Source: Lachnospiraceae bacterium UBA3282 (lineage in GTDB: Bacteria > Bacillota > Clostridia > Lachnospirales > Lachnospiraceae). Taken from it: a DNA stretch of 48,544 nt. The notes beneath the pieces are model-generated. The model did no database searches, was not told the origin of the DNA, and was given only the letters and a program-made list of their open reading frames with translations. The stretch is from positions 1 through 48,544 of the forward strand of contig DETS01000067.1 in assembly GCA_002361735.1 (NCBI GenBank). Reading direction: 5' to 3'. The translations under genes were made by a program, and so were the position numbers. Shown in pieces: positions 15,751 to 25,345 of this stretch (its first letter is position 1; the number at the start of each line of letters is the position of its first letter).

Positions 15751-17367
15751 TCAACCTTGCGATACATATTTTTTCAATGTCTCCCGTACCGCTCCCGGTC
15801 CCGCGATCATCTCCTCCAGATAAGATACCACCTTGTCCGCCATGCCCGCTTGATACAGATTAACGCCAAAAATCTTCTCGTTTTCCAAGATCGGTTTCAG
15901 GGCTTCCGCATCCATACTGCCTCCTAAACTTAATTTTGCAGCATAAGGGCAAACGGTGTCAAGCAGCGGGTCAGGACTCAGTTCAAAGGGTTTCCCTGCA
16001 TCATCAACCGCCATCAGGTAACGCAGCCATCCCGCAAACAAAAGCGGAATCAGCTTCAAATCGTTCACGTCCTTATCAGGTGCCGCCTGATATGCCTTGA
16101 TCGTCTCCCCGAAACGGATCGCCAGCTTCTGCGACGTATCGGTCGCGATGCGCTGCGGCGTATCCGGCATAAAAGGATTCGGCAGGCGCACCTTGATCAC
16201 CGTATCAATAAATTCCTTAGGATCCAAGATCCCAGGGTTGATTACAACAGGAAGCCCTTCGCGATACCCGACTTCTCCAATCAACGCGGTGAGCTCCCGA
16301 TCTTTCATCTCCTCGGAGATCTTTTCATACCCCAAAAGACATCCGAACACCGCCAGACAGGTATGCAGAGGATTCAGGCAGGTGCAGACCTTCATTTTTT
16401 CTACTTTATCAACGGTCTCTCTCTCCGTGAAGATCAGTCCGCCCTTTTCCAATGGCGGTCTGCCGTTCGGAAAAGCATCCTCGATCACAAGGTATTCGCA
16501 CTCCTCCGCATTGACAAACGGCGCCACATAAGTATGCTTTGTCGTGATAACCGGATCAAGTTCCTCCACGCCATCCTCTTTTAGCATCTGTTCCACGGAC
16601 GCATCCGGGCGGGGCGTGATCTTATCGATCATGCTCCACGGAAAAGACACTTTTGCGGAATCATTGATATAATCCACAAAAGCCTGATCTGCCAAATGAT
16701 GATCGACCCATTCTTTCGCGAATCTGCTGATTGCCGCATATAATTTATCGCCGTTATGAGAACAGTTATCCATACTCACCATGGCAAGCGGCTTTTCCCC
16801 CGCGAGAAAACGCGAATACAGCAGGGACGCCACTTTTCCGATGTAACTGGCAGGTTTCTGCGGTCCCGCCTTGAAATCCTTCTCCACATCCGTAAGCAGC
16901 TCGTCTTTTCCGTTTACCAAGCTGTATCCTTTCTCTGTAATCGTAAAGCTTGCCATTTGCAAAGAATCTTTCTCAAAAATCTCTTTCAGTCTTTCAAATT
17001 CTGCCTGATCCTCGGAATCCAGAATATGAGATTCGACGACACTTCCCACAACCGCCTTTTCGATACTGCCGTCCGCTTTCAGCGTTACGGCAATCCCGTA
17101 ATCATCATGGGGGTGGTTCATCTTTTCAATGATCTCATAGTCGAACCCTTCCGCCACGACCAAACCCCTATCCAAAACACCGTCGTTTAAGAGTTCCTGC
17201 ACGACTCTTGCCTGAAACGCACGGAAAATATTGCCTGCTCCAAAATGAATCCAGAACGGATTTTCCCGCGTCGCCTTCGTCACCTGCATGCGGTCATATT
17301 CCGGCAGTGCATACCCTGCCGCCTGCCATGCGCTTTTATCCGCTAATCCCTGTTCACTTAATTTCAT
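15751..17367 (-). CDS. uxuB: Fructuronate reductase / mannitol dehydrogenase family
   Basis: This 538-residue protein belongs to the long mannitol dehydrogenase family. The N-terminal NAD-binding part includes FWIHFGAGNIFRAF, and the C-terminal part contains the catalytic region with DNCSHNGDKL and the conserved HTCLAVFG segment. In hexuronate breakdown it converts D-fructuronate to D-mannonate. The start at 17367 has AAGGAGG upstream, whereas longer frames run through uxuA. It lies 13 bases after uxuA, whose product uses its product, which fixes the assignment. The clostridial form is longer than the E. coli enzyme. Confidence 0.92.
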   Translation of the reverse strand: MKLSEQGLADKSAWQAAGYALPEYDRMQVTKATRENPFWIHFGAGNIFRAFQARVVQELLNDGVLDRGLVVAEGFDYEIIEKMNHPHDDYGIAVTLKADGSIEKAVVGSVVESHILDSEDQAEFERLKEIFEKDSLQMASFTITEKGYSLVNGKDELLTDVEKDFKAGPQKPASYIGKVASLLYSRFLAGEKPLAMVSMDNCSHNGDKLYAAISRFAKEWVDHHLADQAFVDYINDSAKVSFPWSMIDKITPRPDASVEQMLKEDGVEELDPVITTKHTYVAPFVNAEECEYLVIEDAFPNGRPPLEKGGLIFTERETVDKVEKMKVCTCLNPLHTCLAVFGCLLGYEKISEEMKDRELTALIGEVGYREGLPVVINPGILDPKEFIDTVIKVRLPNPFMPDTPQRIATDTSQKLAIRFGETIKAYQAAPDKDVNDLKLIPLLFAGWLRYLMAVDDAGKPFELSPDPLLDTVCPYAAKLSLGGSMDAEALKPILENEKIFGVNLYQAGMADKVVSYLEEMIAGPGAVRETLKKYVSQG

Positions 17368-17380
17368 GGCTTCCTCCTTG

Positions 17381-18466
17381 TCAGGGCGTTTTTTGCTCGT
17401 CCAGTTTATCCAGCATATCCCAAATCCCCAGCATATACATAATCCCGAGAGCCCGATCGTAAAGTCCGTAGCCGGGGCGTACCGTTCCGGGTCCTTCATT
17501 CCACAGATGCCGCCCGTGATCTGGACGGATATAGCCGTCAAACCCGCCATCATGATACGCCTTGACGATATCCACGATACCGGTATCTCCGTCGCAGTCG
17601 CGGTGGCTTGTCTCCGTAAAATCACCATTTTCAAAATGCTTCACATTGCGGATATGCGCAAAAGCGATCCTGTCGCAATACTTGGCAACGATCTGCGGCA
17701 CATTATTTTTAGGATTTGCATTCAGGCTGCCGGAACAAAGGGTCAGGCAGTTATACGGATCGTCCACCATCTTCAAAAATCTGCCGATCGACTCCTCATC
17801 CACCAAAAGGCGGGGCAATCCAAAGATATCCCACGGGGGATCGTCCATATGAATTGCCATTTTAATATCACATTCATGGCATACCGGCATCAGGCTCTCC
17901 AGAAAGTATTTCAGATTCTCCCAGAGCACTTCCTTCGTCACCGGCTTATAAGCCTCAAACAGCTCATCCAATCTCGCCATGCGCTCCGGCTCCCAACCGG
18001 GGAAGGTAAGCCCGTTTAAGTTATTCATAATATAATCCGCCATCTCTTTCGGATCATCGTGGATCTTGTCCGCCTCATAATAAAGCGCCGTCGATCCGTC
18101 GCCGACAGGATGGAACAGATCTGTTCTGGTCCAGTCAAAAACCGGCATGAAATTATAGCAGATTACTTTCACGCCAAACTCCGACAAATTGCGGATGGTT
18201 TGAATATAGTTGGCAATATACCCGTCACGGCTGGGCAGTCCGATCTTAATGTCATCGTGCACATTGACCGATTCTACAACATCCATGTTAAAGCCATACG
18301 GCTCCAACTGCTTCTGCACTTTGGCAATCTCCTCTTTTTCCCACACCTCGCCGGGCATTTTGTCATGGAGTGCCCACACGATGCTCGTCACGCCCGGAAT
18401 CTGTTTGATATCCGCAAGCGTAATGCTGTCGTTTCCTTCCCCATACCATCGAAACCCCATTTGCAT
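17381..18466 (-). CDS. uxuA: Mannonate dehydratase
   Basis: This 361-residue protein begins MQMGFRWYGEGNDSI, typical for UxuA, and contains HMDDPPWDIFGLPR and FAHIRNVKH with its metal-binding histidines and acids. It dehydrates D-mannonate to 2-keto-3-deoxy-D-gluconate in glucuronate catabolism. The start at 18466 fits the family N-terminus and has GGGAGGGGG upstream; an earlier ATG at 18523 would lie inside the upstream terminator stem. No uronate isomerase, KDG kinase or aldolase is present here, so the rest of the pathway must be elsewhere. Confidence 0.96.
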   Translation of the reverse strand: MQMGFRWYGEGNDSITLADIKQIPGVTSIVWALHDKMPGEVWEKEEIAKVQKQLEPYGFNMDVVESVNVHDDIKIGLPSRDGYIANYIQTIRNLSEFGVKVICYNFMPVFDWTRTDLFHPVGDGSTALYYEADKIHDDPKEMADYIMNNLNGLTFPGWEPERMARLDELFEAYKPVTKEVLWENLKYFLESLMPVCHECDIKMAIHMDDPPWDIFGLPRLLVDEESIGRFLKMVDDPYNCLTLCSGSLNANPKNNVPQIVAKYCDRIAFAHIRNVKHFENGDFTETSHRDCDGDTGIVDIVKAYHDGGFDGYIRPDHGRHLWNEGPGTVRPGYGLYDRALGIMYMLGIWDMLDKLDEQKTP

Positions 18467-18510
18467 CTTATCTGTCCCCCTCCCAAAGCGTTCCATTTCC
18501 GAAATTTTAC

Positions 18511-18544
18511 GAAAATTCCCCACCGACCTTAAGCCGATGGGGAA
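18511..18544 (-). terminator. Intrinsic terminator between trpB2 and uxuA
   Basis: On the minus strand CCCCATCGG and a 7-base loop pair with CCGGTGGGG-like sequence (TTCCCCACCG / CCGATGGGGAA on the plus strand), followed by TTTTC. It lies only about 50 bases before the uxuA start, so it may also control entry into the uxu operon. Confidence 0.75.
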
Positions 18545-18553
18545 CCGTCACAT

Positions 18554-19927
18554 TTAGTCCATATTCGGGAGCGACGCAAAGCCCGGCTTCAGATCCTCAT
18601 CCGTAGGGATGTAATCCTGCATTTCGCCGTCATTGTATTTCTGATAAGCTACCATATCAAAATAACCTGTTCCCGTCAGACCGAAAACAATCGTCTTTTC
18701 CTCTCCCGTTTCCTTGCACTTCTTCGCTTCATCAATCGCCACCCGAATTGCGTGTGCGCTCTCGGGTGCGGGTAAAATGCCCTCTACCCTCGCAAACTCC
18801 GTCGCCGCCTCGAATACGGATGTCTGTTCCACGGAAACCGCCTCCATCAGACCGTCCGCATACAGCTGGGACAGCGTGGAGCTCATGCCGTGATACCGCA
18901 GCCCGCCCGCATGATTCGCCGAAGGAATGAAGCCGCTTCCCAGCGTATACATCTTTGCCAGCGGACATACTTTTCCCGTATCGCAGAAATCGTAAGCAAA
19001 TTTTCCACGCGTAAAGCTGGGGCAGGACGCCGGCTCTACCGCAATGATCCGATAATCCTTATTTCCTTTCAGCTTCTCTCCCATGAACGGTGAGATCAGC
19101 CCACCAAGGTTAGATCCGCCGCCGGCGCAGCCGATGATGATGTCCGGGTCGATCCCGTACTTGTCTAACGCCGCTTTGGTCTCCAGACCGATCACGGACT
19201 GATGGAGCAGCACCTGATTTAAAACGCTCCCCAACACATAACGGTACCCTTCCGTTCCCACCGCCACTTCCACCGCCTCGGAAATCGCACAGCCCAGACT
19301 TCCCGTGGTCCCGGGATGCTCGGCAAGAATCTTTTTCCCTACTTCGGTGGTATTGGAAGGCGAAGGCGTCACACTGGCGCCGTAAGTACGCATCACTTCC
19401 CGCCTAAAAGGTTTCTGCTCATAGGAAACCTTTACCATGTAGACCTTGCAGTCCAGATCAAAATAGGAACATGCCATCGACAGCGCCGTACCCCACTGAC
19501 CTGCGCCCGTCTCGGTGGTAACGCCCTTCAAGCCCTGCTTTTTCGCATAATACGCCTGCGCGATCGCCGAATTTAATTTATGACTGCCGCTGGTGTTGTT
19601 ACCCTCGAATTTATAGTAGATTTTCGCCGGCGTATCCAGCTTTTCTTCCAGACAGTATGCCCGCACAAGAGGCGAAGGACGATACATTTTATAAAATTTT
19701 CTGATCTCCTCGGGAATGTCAATGTAAGGCGTGGTATCGTCAAGCTCCTGGCTGACCAGCTCTTTACAGAACACCGCAGACAGCTCCTCCGCTGTCATCG
19801 GCTGCTTCGTCCCCGGATTCAACAGGGGCGCGGGCTTATTTTTCATATCGGCCCTCACGTTATACCACTGTGTCGGCATCTCCTTTTCTTCTAAGTAAAT
19901 TTTGTAGGGAATCGTTTTATCGCTCAT
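18554..19927 (-). CDS. trpB2: TrpB-like PLP-dependent enzyme (TrpB2 class)
   Basis: This 457-residue protein is the long, TrpB2-type form of tryptophan synthase beta. The PLP lysine sits in NNTSGSHKLNSA, the substrate loop is ETGAGQWGTA, and the phosphate-binding loop is CAGGGSNLGG. TrpB2 enzymes can condense indole with serine without a TrpA partner, often as salvage enzymes. No other trp gene is adjacent; pgi lies 32 bases upstream on the same strand. AAGGAG lies about 15 bases before the ATG, a long spacing, but the family N-terminus supports this start. Confidence 0.93.
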   Translation of the reverse strand: MSDKTIPYKIYLEEKEMPTQWYNVRADMKNKPAPLLNPGTKQPMTAEELSAVFCKELVSQELDDTTPYIDIPEEIRKFYKMYRPSPLVRAYCLEEKLDTPAKIYYKFEGNNTSGSHKLNSAIAQAYYAKKQGLKGVTTETGAGQWGTALSMACSYFDLDCKVYMVKVSYEQKPFRREVMRTYGASVTPSPSNTTEVGKKILAEHPGTTGSLGCAISEAVEVAVGTEGYRYVLGSVLNQVLLHQSVIGLETKAALDKYGIDPDIIIGCAGGGSNLGGLISPFMGEKLKGNKDYRIIAVEPASCPSFTRGKFAYDFCDTGKVCPLAKMYTLGSGFIPSANHAGGLRYHGMSSTLSQLYADGLMEAVSVEQTSVFEAATEFARVEGILPAPESAHAIRVAIDEAKKCKETGEEKTIVFGLTGTGYFDMVAYQKYNDGEMQDYIPTDEDLKPGFASLPNMD

Positions 19928-19959
19928 ATCAATCCAATTTAACTCCTTTAATCATATAT

Positions 19960-21306
19960 TTATAATCTCTTAAGCAGTTCCTCTCTCTGTGCCTCGTATC
20001 CGGGCTTGCCAAGCAGCGCAAACATGTTTTTCTTATAGCTCTCCACGCCGGGCTGATTAAACGGATTCACACCCAGCAGATAACCGCTGACGCCGCAGGC
20101 AAACTCAAAGAAATAGAACAACTCGCCCAAATAAAATTCGTTTACCTCAGGCACATTGATCATAAAGTTCGGCACCTGTCCGTCAGTATGCGCCAGAATC
20201 GTGCCATTCATCGCGCTCTTGTTGACGAAGTCTACATTCTTGCCTGCCAGATAATTCAGACCGTCCAAATCCACGGGCTCCTCGCCGATGATGATCTCCT
20301 CTCTGCTTTTTTCGATATTTAATACCGTCTCAAACATGGTGCGGGAACCGTCCTGAATAAACTGCCCCATGGAGTGCAGGTCGGTGGTCAGATCGACGCT
20401 TGCCGGGAAGATACCCTTCTGATCTTTGCCCTCGGACTCGCCGTAAAGCTGTTTCCACCACTCGGAAACAAAGTGTGCGCTGGGCTCATAGTTTGCCAGG
20501 ATCTCGATTATTTTGCCCTTTCTGAGTAAAATATTGCGAAGCGCCGCATATTTGACCGCATCGTTCTCCTCAAAGGGAGCGTTAAGAGCCATCTTTCTGC
20601 CTTCCGCCGCACCTTCCATCAATTTGTCGATATCCGCGCCGGATACCGCGATGGGAAGCAAGCCTACCGCCGTCAAGACAGAGAAACGACCTCCTACATC
20701 GTCGGGCACCACAAAACTCTCATAACCCTCCTCGGTGGCAAGATTTTTAAGAGACCCTCTCGCCTTATCGGTGGTAGCATAAATCCTCTTTGCCGCGCCC
20801 TCTTTGCCGTATTTCTTCTCCGCCATCTCCTTAAAGACACGGAACGCAATCGCGGGCTCCGTGGTCGTGCCGGACTTGGAAATCATGTTGATGGAGAAAT
20901 CTCTGTCGCCGATCACGTCAATCAGATGCTTGATGTAAGTAGAGCTGATGGAGTTTCCTACAAAGTAAATTTCCGGTGTCTTTCTGACAGACTTGTCCAC
21001 AACGTTATAAAAGCTGTGACGCAGAAACTCGATTGCTGCTCTCGCACCCAAGTAGGAACCGCCGATGCCGATCACCAGAAGCACTTCGGAATCGTTCTTG
21101 ATCTTTTCCGCCGCCTTTTTGATCCTGCCAAACTCCTCCTTGTCATAGTTCACGGGAAGGTCGATCCAGCCCAGGAAATCGTTGCCCGCACCTGATTTAC
21201 TCACCAGGACCTCTTTTGCGTCAAGCGCCAGCTTTTTCATGGACTCTACCTCATTCTCACCGATAAACGCTGCCGCCTTGGAATAGTCAAACGTTACTTT
21301 GCTCAT
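19960..21306 (-). CDS. pgi: Glucose-6-phosphate isomerase
   Basis: This 448-residue protein is a bacterial-type phosphoglucose isomerase interconverting glucose-6-phosphate and fructose-6-phosphate. Visible motifs are VIGIGGSYLGARA in the sugar isomerase fold, the ISKSGTTTEPA signature, DDVGGRFSVLTAVG and the C-terminal FNQPGVESYK motif. Length is normal for Firmicutes. AAGGAGG lies just before the ATG. It lies between murG and trpB2 in the same direction, as an ordinary housekeeping gene. Confidence 0.97.
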   Translation of the reverse strand: MSKVTFDYSKAAAFIGENEVESMKKLALDAKEVLVSKSGAGNDFLGWIDLPVNYDKEEFGRIKKAAEKIKNDSEVLLVIGIGGSYLGARAAIEFLRHSFYNVVDKSVRKTPEIYFVGNSISSTYIKHLIDVIGDRDFSINMISKSGTTTEPAIAFRVFKEMAEKKYGKEGAAKRIYATTDKARGSLKNLATEEGYESFVVPDDVGGRFSVLTAVGLLPIAVSGADIDKLMEGAAEGRKMALNAPFEENDAVKYAALRNILLRKGKIIEILANYEPSAHFVSEWWKQLYGESEGKDQKGIFPASVDLTTDLHSMGQFIQDGSRTMFETVLNIEKSREEIIIGEEPVDLDGLNYLAGKNVDFVNKSAMNGTILAHTDGQVPNFMINVPEVNEFYLGELFYFFEFACGVSGYLLGVNPFNQPGVESYKKNMFALLGKPGYEAQREELLKRL

Positions 21307-21396
21307 GTTGTCCTCCTTTTTTCTTTATATTTTCTTGATTTTACGAGCCTTGCATGAATTTATTTTCCTGCAAAAACCCGCATCATTTCATTATGA

Positions 21397-22473
21397 TTAC
21401 GACTTTTGCTTTACCGCATCCTCTATTAAATCAATGATCGTCCCGATCGCATCCCGCTGGCTGCTCTTTTTCATGGCATCAATATAGGTAAAGCGGTTAA
21501 AGTAGAGTTCCTGAATCTTTTCCAGGAGCAGTTTATTCGTCAGATCGTCCTCATCCACCACGATACTGAAACCCTGTGATTCAAAGGACTTTGCGTTGAG
21601 AAGCTGATCGCCCCTGCTGCTCGATGAAGGCAGCGGAATCAGGATATTCGGTTTCTTAAGCGCCAAGATCTCACTGATCGCATTGGCTCCTGCCCTGGAG
21701 ATCACAATGTCCGCCATGGCAAAGATATCTTTCATCTCAGACTTCACATACTCAAACTGCTTATAGCCCTGTGTGGTAAGCAGAAGGTTATCCACCTTTT
21801 CCCTGCCGCATAAATGCACCACCTGAAAATCCTGTAAAAGTTCGGGAAGCACATCCCTGACCGCCTGATTGATCGCCGCGGAACCAAGACTGCCGCCCAC
21901 CACCATGATAACAGGCTTTGAGTTATCAAACCCGCACAACCGATAAGCCGCTTCCTTATCTCCCATAGCGAGCTCTTTGCGAATCGGCGATCCCGTCAAC
22001 ACCGCCTTTGCCGCAGGAAGCTGGCTGAACGTCTCCGGGAAATTACAACAGACTTTCTTTGCCACCGGAATACAGAGTTTGTTGGCAAGCCCCGGCGTCA
22101 TATCCGACTCATGGATGATACAGGGAATCCCTAAGGATGCCGCCGCCCGCACTACAGGCACACTGACAAACCCGCCTTTGGAAAAGAGCACATCAGGCTT
22201 AATCTCTTTCAGATAGCGTTTCGCTTCCCGTATGCCTTTGATCACGCGAAACGGATCGGAAAAGTTTTTCGGGTCGAAATAACGGCGAAACTTACCCGTC
22301 GCAATGCCATAGTAGGGAATATCAAAATCCTCAATCAGTTTCTTTTCTATCCCGTCGTAGGATCCCATATACGTTATTTCGTATTCCAATTCTCTCAGTT
22401 TCGGAATCAATGCCATGTTCGGTGTTACGTGTCCCGCTGTTCCACCACCTGTCAATACGATCTTTTTTCCCAT
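21397..22473 (-). CDS. murG: UDP-GlcNAc:lipid I GlcNAc transferase MurG
   Basis: This 358-residue GT-B enzyme adds N-acetylglucosamine to lipid I to form lipid II on the inner face of the membrane. The N-terminal glycine-rich loop GGGTAGH (residues 9-15), the FSKGGFVSVPV segment and the C-terminal donor site ISRAGANAISEILALKKP identify it. Length is normal. GAGAGG lies about eight bases before the ATG. It is not in a division/cell wall cluster here but stands between a TSCPD gene and pgi. Confidence 0.95.
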   Translation of the reverse strand: MGKKIVLTGGGTAGHVTPNMALIPKLRELEYEITYMGSYDGIEKKLIEDFDIPYYGIATGKFRRYFDPKNFSDPFRVIKGIREAKRYLKEIKPDVLFSKGGFVSVPVVRAAASLGIPCIIHESDMTPGLANKLCIPVAKKVCCNFPETFSQLPAAKAVLTGSPIRKELAMGDKEAAYRLCGFDNSKPVIMVVGGSLGSAAINQAVRDVLPELLQDFQVVHLCGREKVDNLLLTTQGYKQFEYVKSEMKDIFAMADIVISRAGANAISEILALKKPNILIPLPSSSSRGDQLLNAKSFESQGFSIVVDEDDLTNKLLLEKIQELYFNRFTYIDAMKKSSQRDAIGTIIDLIEDAVKQKS

Positions 22474-22518
22474 AAACTATGCCTCTCTTGATCAGTCAAA
22501 TTTTATGTTCTCCTATTG

Positions 22519-22761
22519 TTAATTCTCAAGCATCTGCTGAAGCGCACACGCCAGCTGATCCGGACAGGAAGTACTCTTAAAGCCGCACTTGATGCCCCGC
22601 AGTCTGCTGATCGCGTCCTCCGCCTTCATGCCAACGACCAGTCTGGAAATACCCTGCGTGTTGCCGTTGCAGCCGCCCGTAAACGTAACGGACTTGATGA
22701 TGCCTTCCTCCATTTCCACATCGATTGCGTTGGAACAGACGCCCTTTGGCTGGTAGATCAT
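22519..22761 (-). CDS. TSCPD domain-containing protein (TIGR03905-like)
   Basis: This 80-residue protein is essentially one TSCPD domain. It opens with YQPKGVCSNAIDVE, contains FTGGCNGNTQGISRLVVGM, and ends with the Cys-rich KCGFKSTSCPDQLACAL. The same domain occurs at the C-terminus of some ribonucleotide reductases and as free small proteins in clostridia. Its conserved cysteines suggest a metal- or redox-linked role, but no activity is established. It has a good promoter (22799-22827) and the strong ribosome site GGGGGGAGG. Confidence 0.88.
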   Translation of the reverse strand: MIYQPKGVCSNAIDVEMEEGIIKSVTFTGGCNGNTQGISRLVVGMKAEDAISRLRGIKCGFKSTSCPDQLACALQQMLEN

Positions 22762-22798
22762 AATTTTTCCTCCCCCCTATTCTGTAACCTATTTATTT

Positions 22799-22827
22799 AT
22801 TATATCTCAAGAAAAGACATAACGCAA
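22799..22827 (-). promoter_or_regulatory. Promoter of the TSCPD gene (possibly also murG)
   Basis: On the minus strand TTGCGT and TATAAT are separated by exactly 17 bases, and the start codon lies about 38 bases downstream. Confidence 0.7.
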
Positions 22828-22950
22828 AAAGTTTTTATTGCGAAATCTGTCGATGCCTTAAACCTTTTTTTCGGGCAAAAACCTAATATAATATAAGTAT
22901 GCTATCTCAAATTTAAGTATTAGTATGCTCTTTGACGAACGGAGGTAACC

Positions 22951-23679
22951 ATGCTTACGGTTTTTTTTCGCCATAAAAACTTTATGATCGCTATTTTGGC
23001 ACTGCTCTCATGCAGTATTTTATGCCAGATTCTGATTGGTGTGCTATATTGCCGCCTGATTCGGGAGACGGAAAATATGTCTGCCACCAAAAACAAGTCC
23101 CTGCAAAAGCTGAAACTGAAATTCACAAGCTGCAGGCAGCTCCACGAAACCCTTCCCAACGTCGGTGTCTTTGTGGACAAGTACATAAATCAATTATCCA
23201 TCGGTCGGTTCCCTGTTTCTTTTTTCAGGCATCTATCCGGGCAGCTTACGCTCCTTTCTGTTCTGGTAGCCGGAATCGGTGCCTGCCTGGGAATCATTCG
23301 CGGAGAAAACTTTCTGGAAATTGCGCCTTTTTATTTGATCAGTTTTTTCGGTCTGTATTTATATTTTGCAGTCTCCTCCCTAGCGGACATTCCCGGGAAA
23401 ATGGGAATGCTGCGCACCAATCTGGTAGATTATCTGGAAAATCATTTATCAGGACGGCTGGAGCAGACAAAACTCGACATGCGTCTGGTTGGCATGGAGG
23501 AGGATCCCGAAAACAAGCCTGACTCGACAACGGAGGAGAAAAAACAGTCTGCAAAAGTATCCAACCTGCCGCAGGACGATGATTTTCGCATGCTGGGTGA
23601 CCAGACAAAAAATATCCCCGCTTTTACTCCCTCCGAAGCGGAAGAACTGGAGCTTCTTCTGCGCGAATTTATGGCCTGA
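22951..23679 (+). CDS. Hypothetical membrane protein with acidic cytosolic tail
   Basis: This 242-residue protein has a predicted N-terminal membrane helix (about 11-35), a basic coiled region, two close hydrophobic helices (about 97-118 and 122-145), and a charged tail of roughly 90 residues. The tail ends in a Glu-rich SEAEELELLLREFM helix. I do not recognise a family. AACGGAGGTAACC provides a strong ribosome site, and TATAAT at 22887-22892 may be its -10 box. It is transcribed away from the TSCPD gene and faces the glycosyltransferase cluster. Coding quality looks good, so it is probably real. Confidence 0.75.
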   Translation: MLTVFFRHKNFMIAILALLSCSILCQILIGVLYCRLIRETENMSATKNKSLQKLKLKFTSCRQLHETLPNVGVFVDKYINQLSIGRFPVSFFRHLSGQLTLLSVLVAGIGACLGIIRGENFLEIAPFYLISFFGLYLYFAVSSLADIPGKMGMLRTNLVDYLENHLSGRLEQTKLDMRLVGMEEDPENKPDSTTEEKKQSAKVSNLPQDDDFRMLGDQTKNIPAFTPSEAEELELLLREFMA

Positions 23680-23734
23680 CCTGCTTTTTTACACAAATAT
23701 CCGGTATCTGCCGCACTCCATCGTTTCTATAAAA

Positions 23735-25345
23735 TTACCTGCCATATATGATGATCGTCGGTCCTGTATAATACGCTTTGGGCGAACGCAGAAACAGATC
23801 GAGATATCCAATTCTGTACTTCCACTCGCCGCCGTAGGAAACACTCTGCCAATCCTCTAAAAGCGTATATGCCGCGGTCTTGTTCTCATAAAGTGCCTTC
23901 TTTTGCGGATACATATCCCCGCCCTGAAAGAGCAGATAATCCTTTTTCTGAAAAAAATACCCCGTGGCGTACTCCACATCGATAAAATACTCATTTTCTG
24001 CAAGCGAATCCGGCAGGAGAGACATATCTTCCCCTATCTCTATGATCTCATATTCTTCCTCATCCAACATGGGCGCATAAGAAGTACAATAAAGCGTAGC
24101 CTTGGCGGGAATCATTTCTTCTATGTAAGCCGCTGCATGGTCATATGTCAAATCATAGCGGTAGTTTGCCAAAACCGTAATGCTGTTGCCAAGCACGAGA
24201 ACTGCTGCCAGCACAGCTGCCGCTCTACCCCATTTTCCCAAAAACGCTTCCGCTTCCATCAATCCGTACGTCATGAACATCAGTGCAAAAGGCAACACCA
24301 GTGACAGATTTCTTCCCAAAACAATGCTGTATTTTGATAATAAAAGGATGATACAAAGTGGCATCAGGGCAAGGCTCACAAATGTTCCCCAATCCTTCCT
24401 GCGAATCAAATATACGATTCCCAACAGCAGTAAAAGCCCCCCGCAAATCCCATAGGAAGAAAGGGCGAAAGCTTCCAGATAACCGAGGAACGAAAAATTG
24501 TGCTCGATACCGGGGTGCCCCCAGGCATAGTGATTCAGATTATATAAATTATCCCCGACAAACGTCTTGAAATGAAAAAAGAGAGAATAGTTGCAGAGCA
24601 CAAAGGTAAGCGCCAATACGATGCAGTCCAGAAAAAAGAGATAATTGTTTCTGTGCCGCTTCCAATATTTCTTTCCGATATGCAGGCATAGCCAGAAAAC
24701 GCCAAAGACCACGCCATGATATTTTGCCGCCATCGCCAGACCGATGCAGACTGCCATCAACGGATACCAAAGGTAAACCGCTCTCTCCTCATCCTTCTCC
24801 CGCAGAATCAGACAGCCGAGCAGCAAAATGACATTTGCCACCGCATAGAGCAGCGTGTCCGGTCCGGTATAAAAGAGATAGGCATAGCCGTAAAGGGAAA
24901 AAACCGACAACAGAAAGCCGAGATAAGCCCATTTTCGGTTTCCCGTCATAATTTTAACGCTGAAATAGATGCAGACATTAGACAAAAGCGCGGTACCGCA
25001 GACCACATACCGCAGCAAAATCACCGTATCCGTTCCACGAAAAACCTTTCCCAAAAACCGTGCGCCTGCCGCGGCATAGTAAAACGTCAGGTGGGGATAC
25101 CGAAAAAAATCAAGCACATAAATATCCCCTGCATAGAGATGCTGATTCAACAATTGATAGATGCAGTCCAGCGACAGCTGTTCATCCACATTCGGATAAA
25201 GCGGCAGCTCGAACCGCCAGTGCCTGCAAAACAAGAGCATCCCCGCAAGCAGTGTGAACGCAACCGCAACCGCCATCGCCAATTTTTTCTGCCACTCTTT
25301 TTCCGGTCGAAACCTTTTTCTTTCGTTCAATCTTCTTACATCCAA
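23735..25345 (-). CDS. GT-C fold membrane glycosyltransferase (GT39/ArnT-like)
   Basis: This protein of about 536 residues has a short basic N-terminus, a first helix near 24-44, then an acidic loop motif (YPNVDEQ, about 50-56). About ten more hydrophobic helices and a soluble C-terminal domain follow. This is the plan of PMT/ArnT GT-C enzymes, which move a sugar from a polyprenyl-phosphate donor to an acceptor outside the membrane. The listed start is a TTG that overlaps the preceding gene by ten bases; ATG at 25276 is an alternative. It is last in the seven-gene cluster. The nearby GT2 probably makes its lipid-linked donor. Confidence 0.8.
   Translation of the reverse strand: MDVRRLNERKRFRPEKEWQKKLAMAVAVAFTLLAGMLLFCRHWRFELPLYPNVDEQLSLDCIYQLLNQHLYAGDIYVLDFFRYPHLTFYYAAAGARFLGKVFRGTDTVILLRYVVCGTALLSNVCIYFSVKIMTGNRKWAYLGFLLSVFSLYGYAYLFYTGPDTLLYAVANVILLLGCLILREKDEERAVYLWYPLMAVCIGLAMAAKYHGVVFGVFWLCLHIGKKYWKRHRNNYLFFLDCIVLALTFVLCNYSLFFHFKTFVGDNLYNLNHYAWGHPGIEHNFSFLGYLEAFALSSYGICGGLLLLLGIVYLIRRKDWGTFVSLALMPLCIILLLSKYSIVLGRNLSLVLPFALMFMTYGLMEAEAFLGKWGRAAAVLAAVLVLGNSITVLANYRYDLTYDHAAAYIEEMIPAKATLYCTSYAPMLDEEEYEIIEIGEDMSLLPDSLAENEYFIDVEYATGYFFQKKDYLLFQGGDMYPQKKALYENKTAAYTLLEDWQSVSYGGEWKYRIGYLDLFLRSPKAYYTGPTIIIYGR

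Noticed and set aside
21307..21396. A terminator between murG and pgi
   Set aside because: Only a five-base stem (TTGCA/TGCAA) with a long loop is visible, too weak to call.
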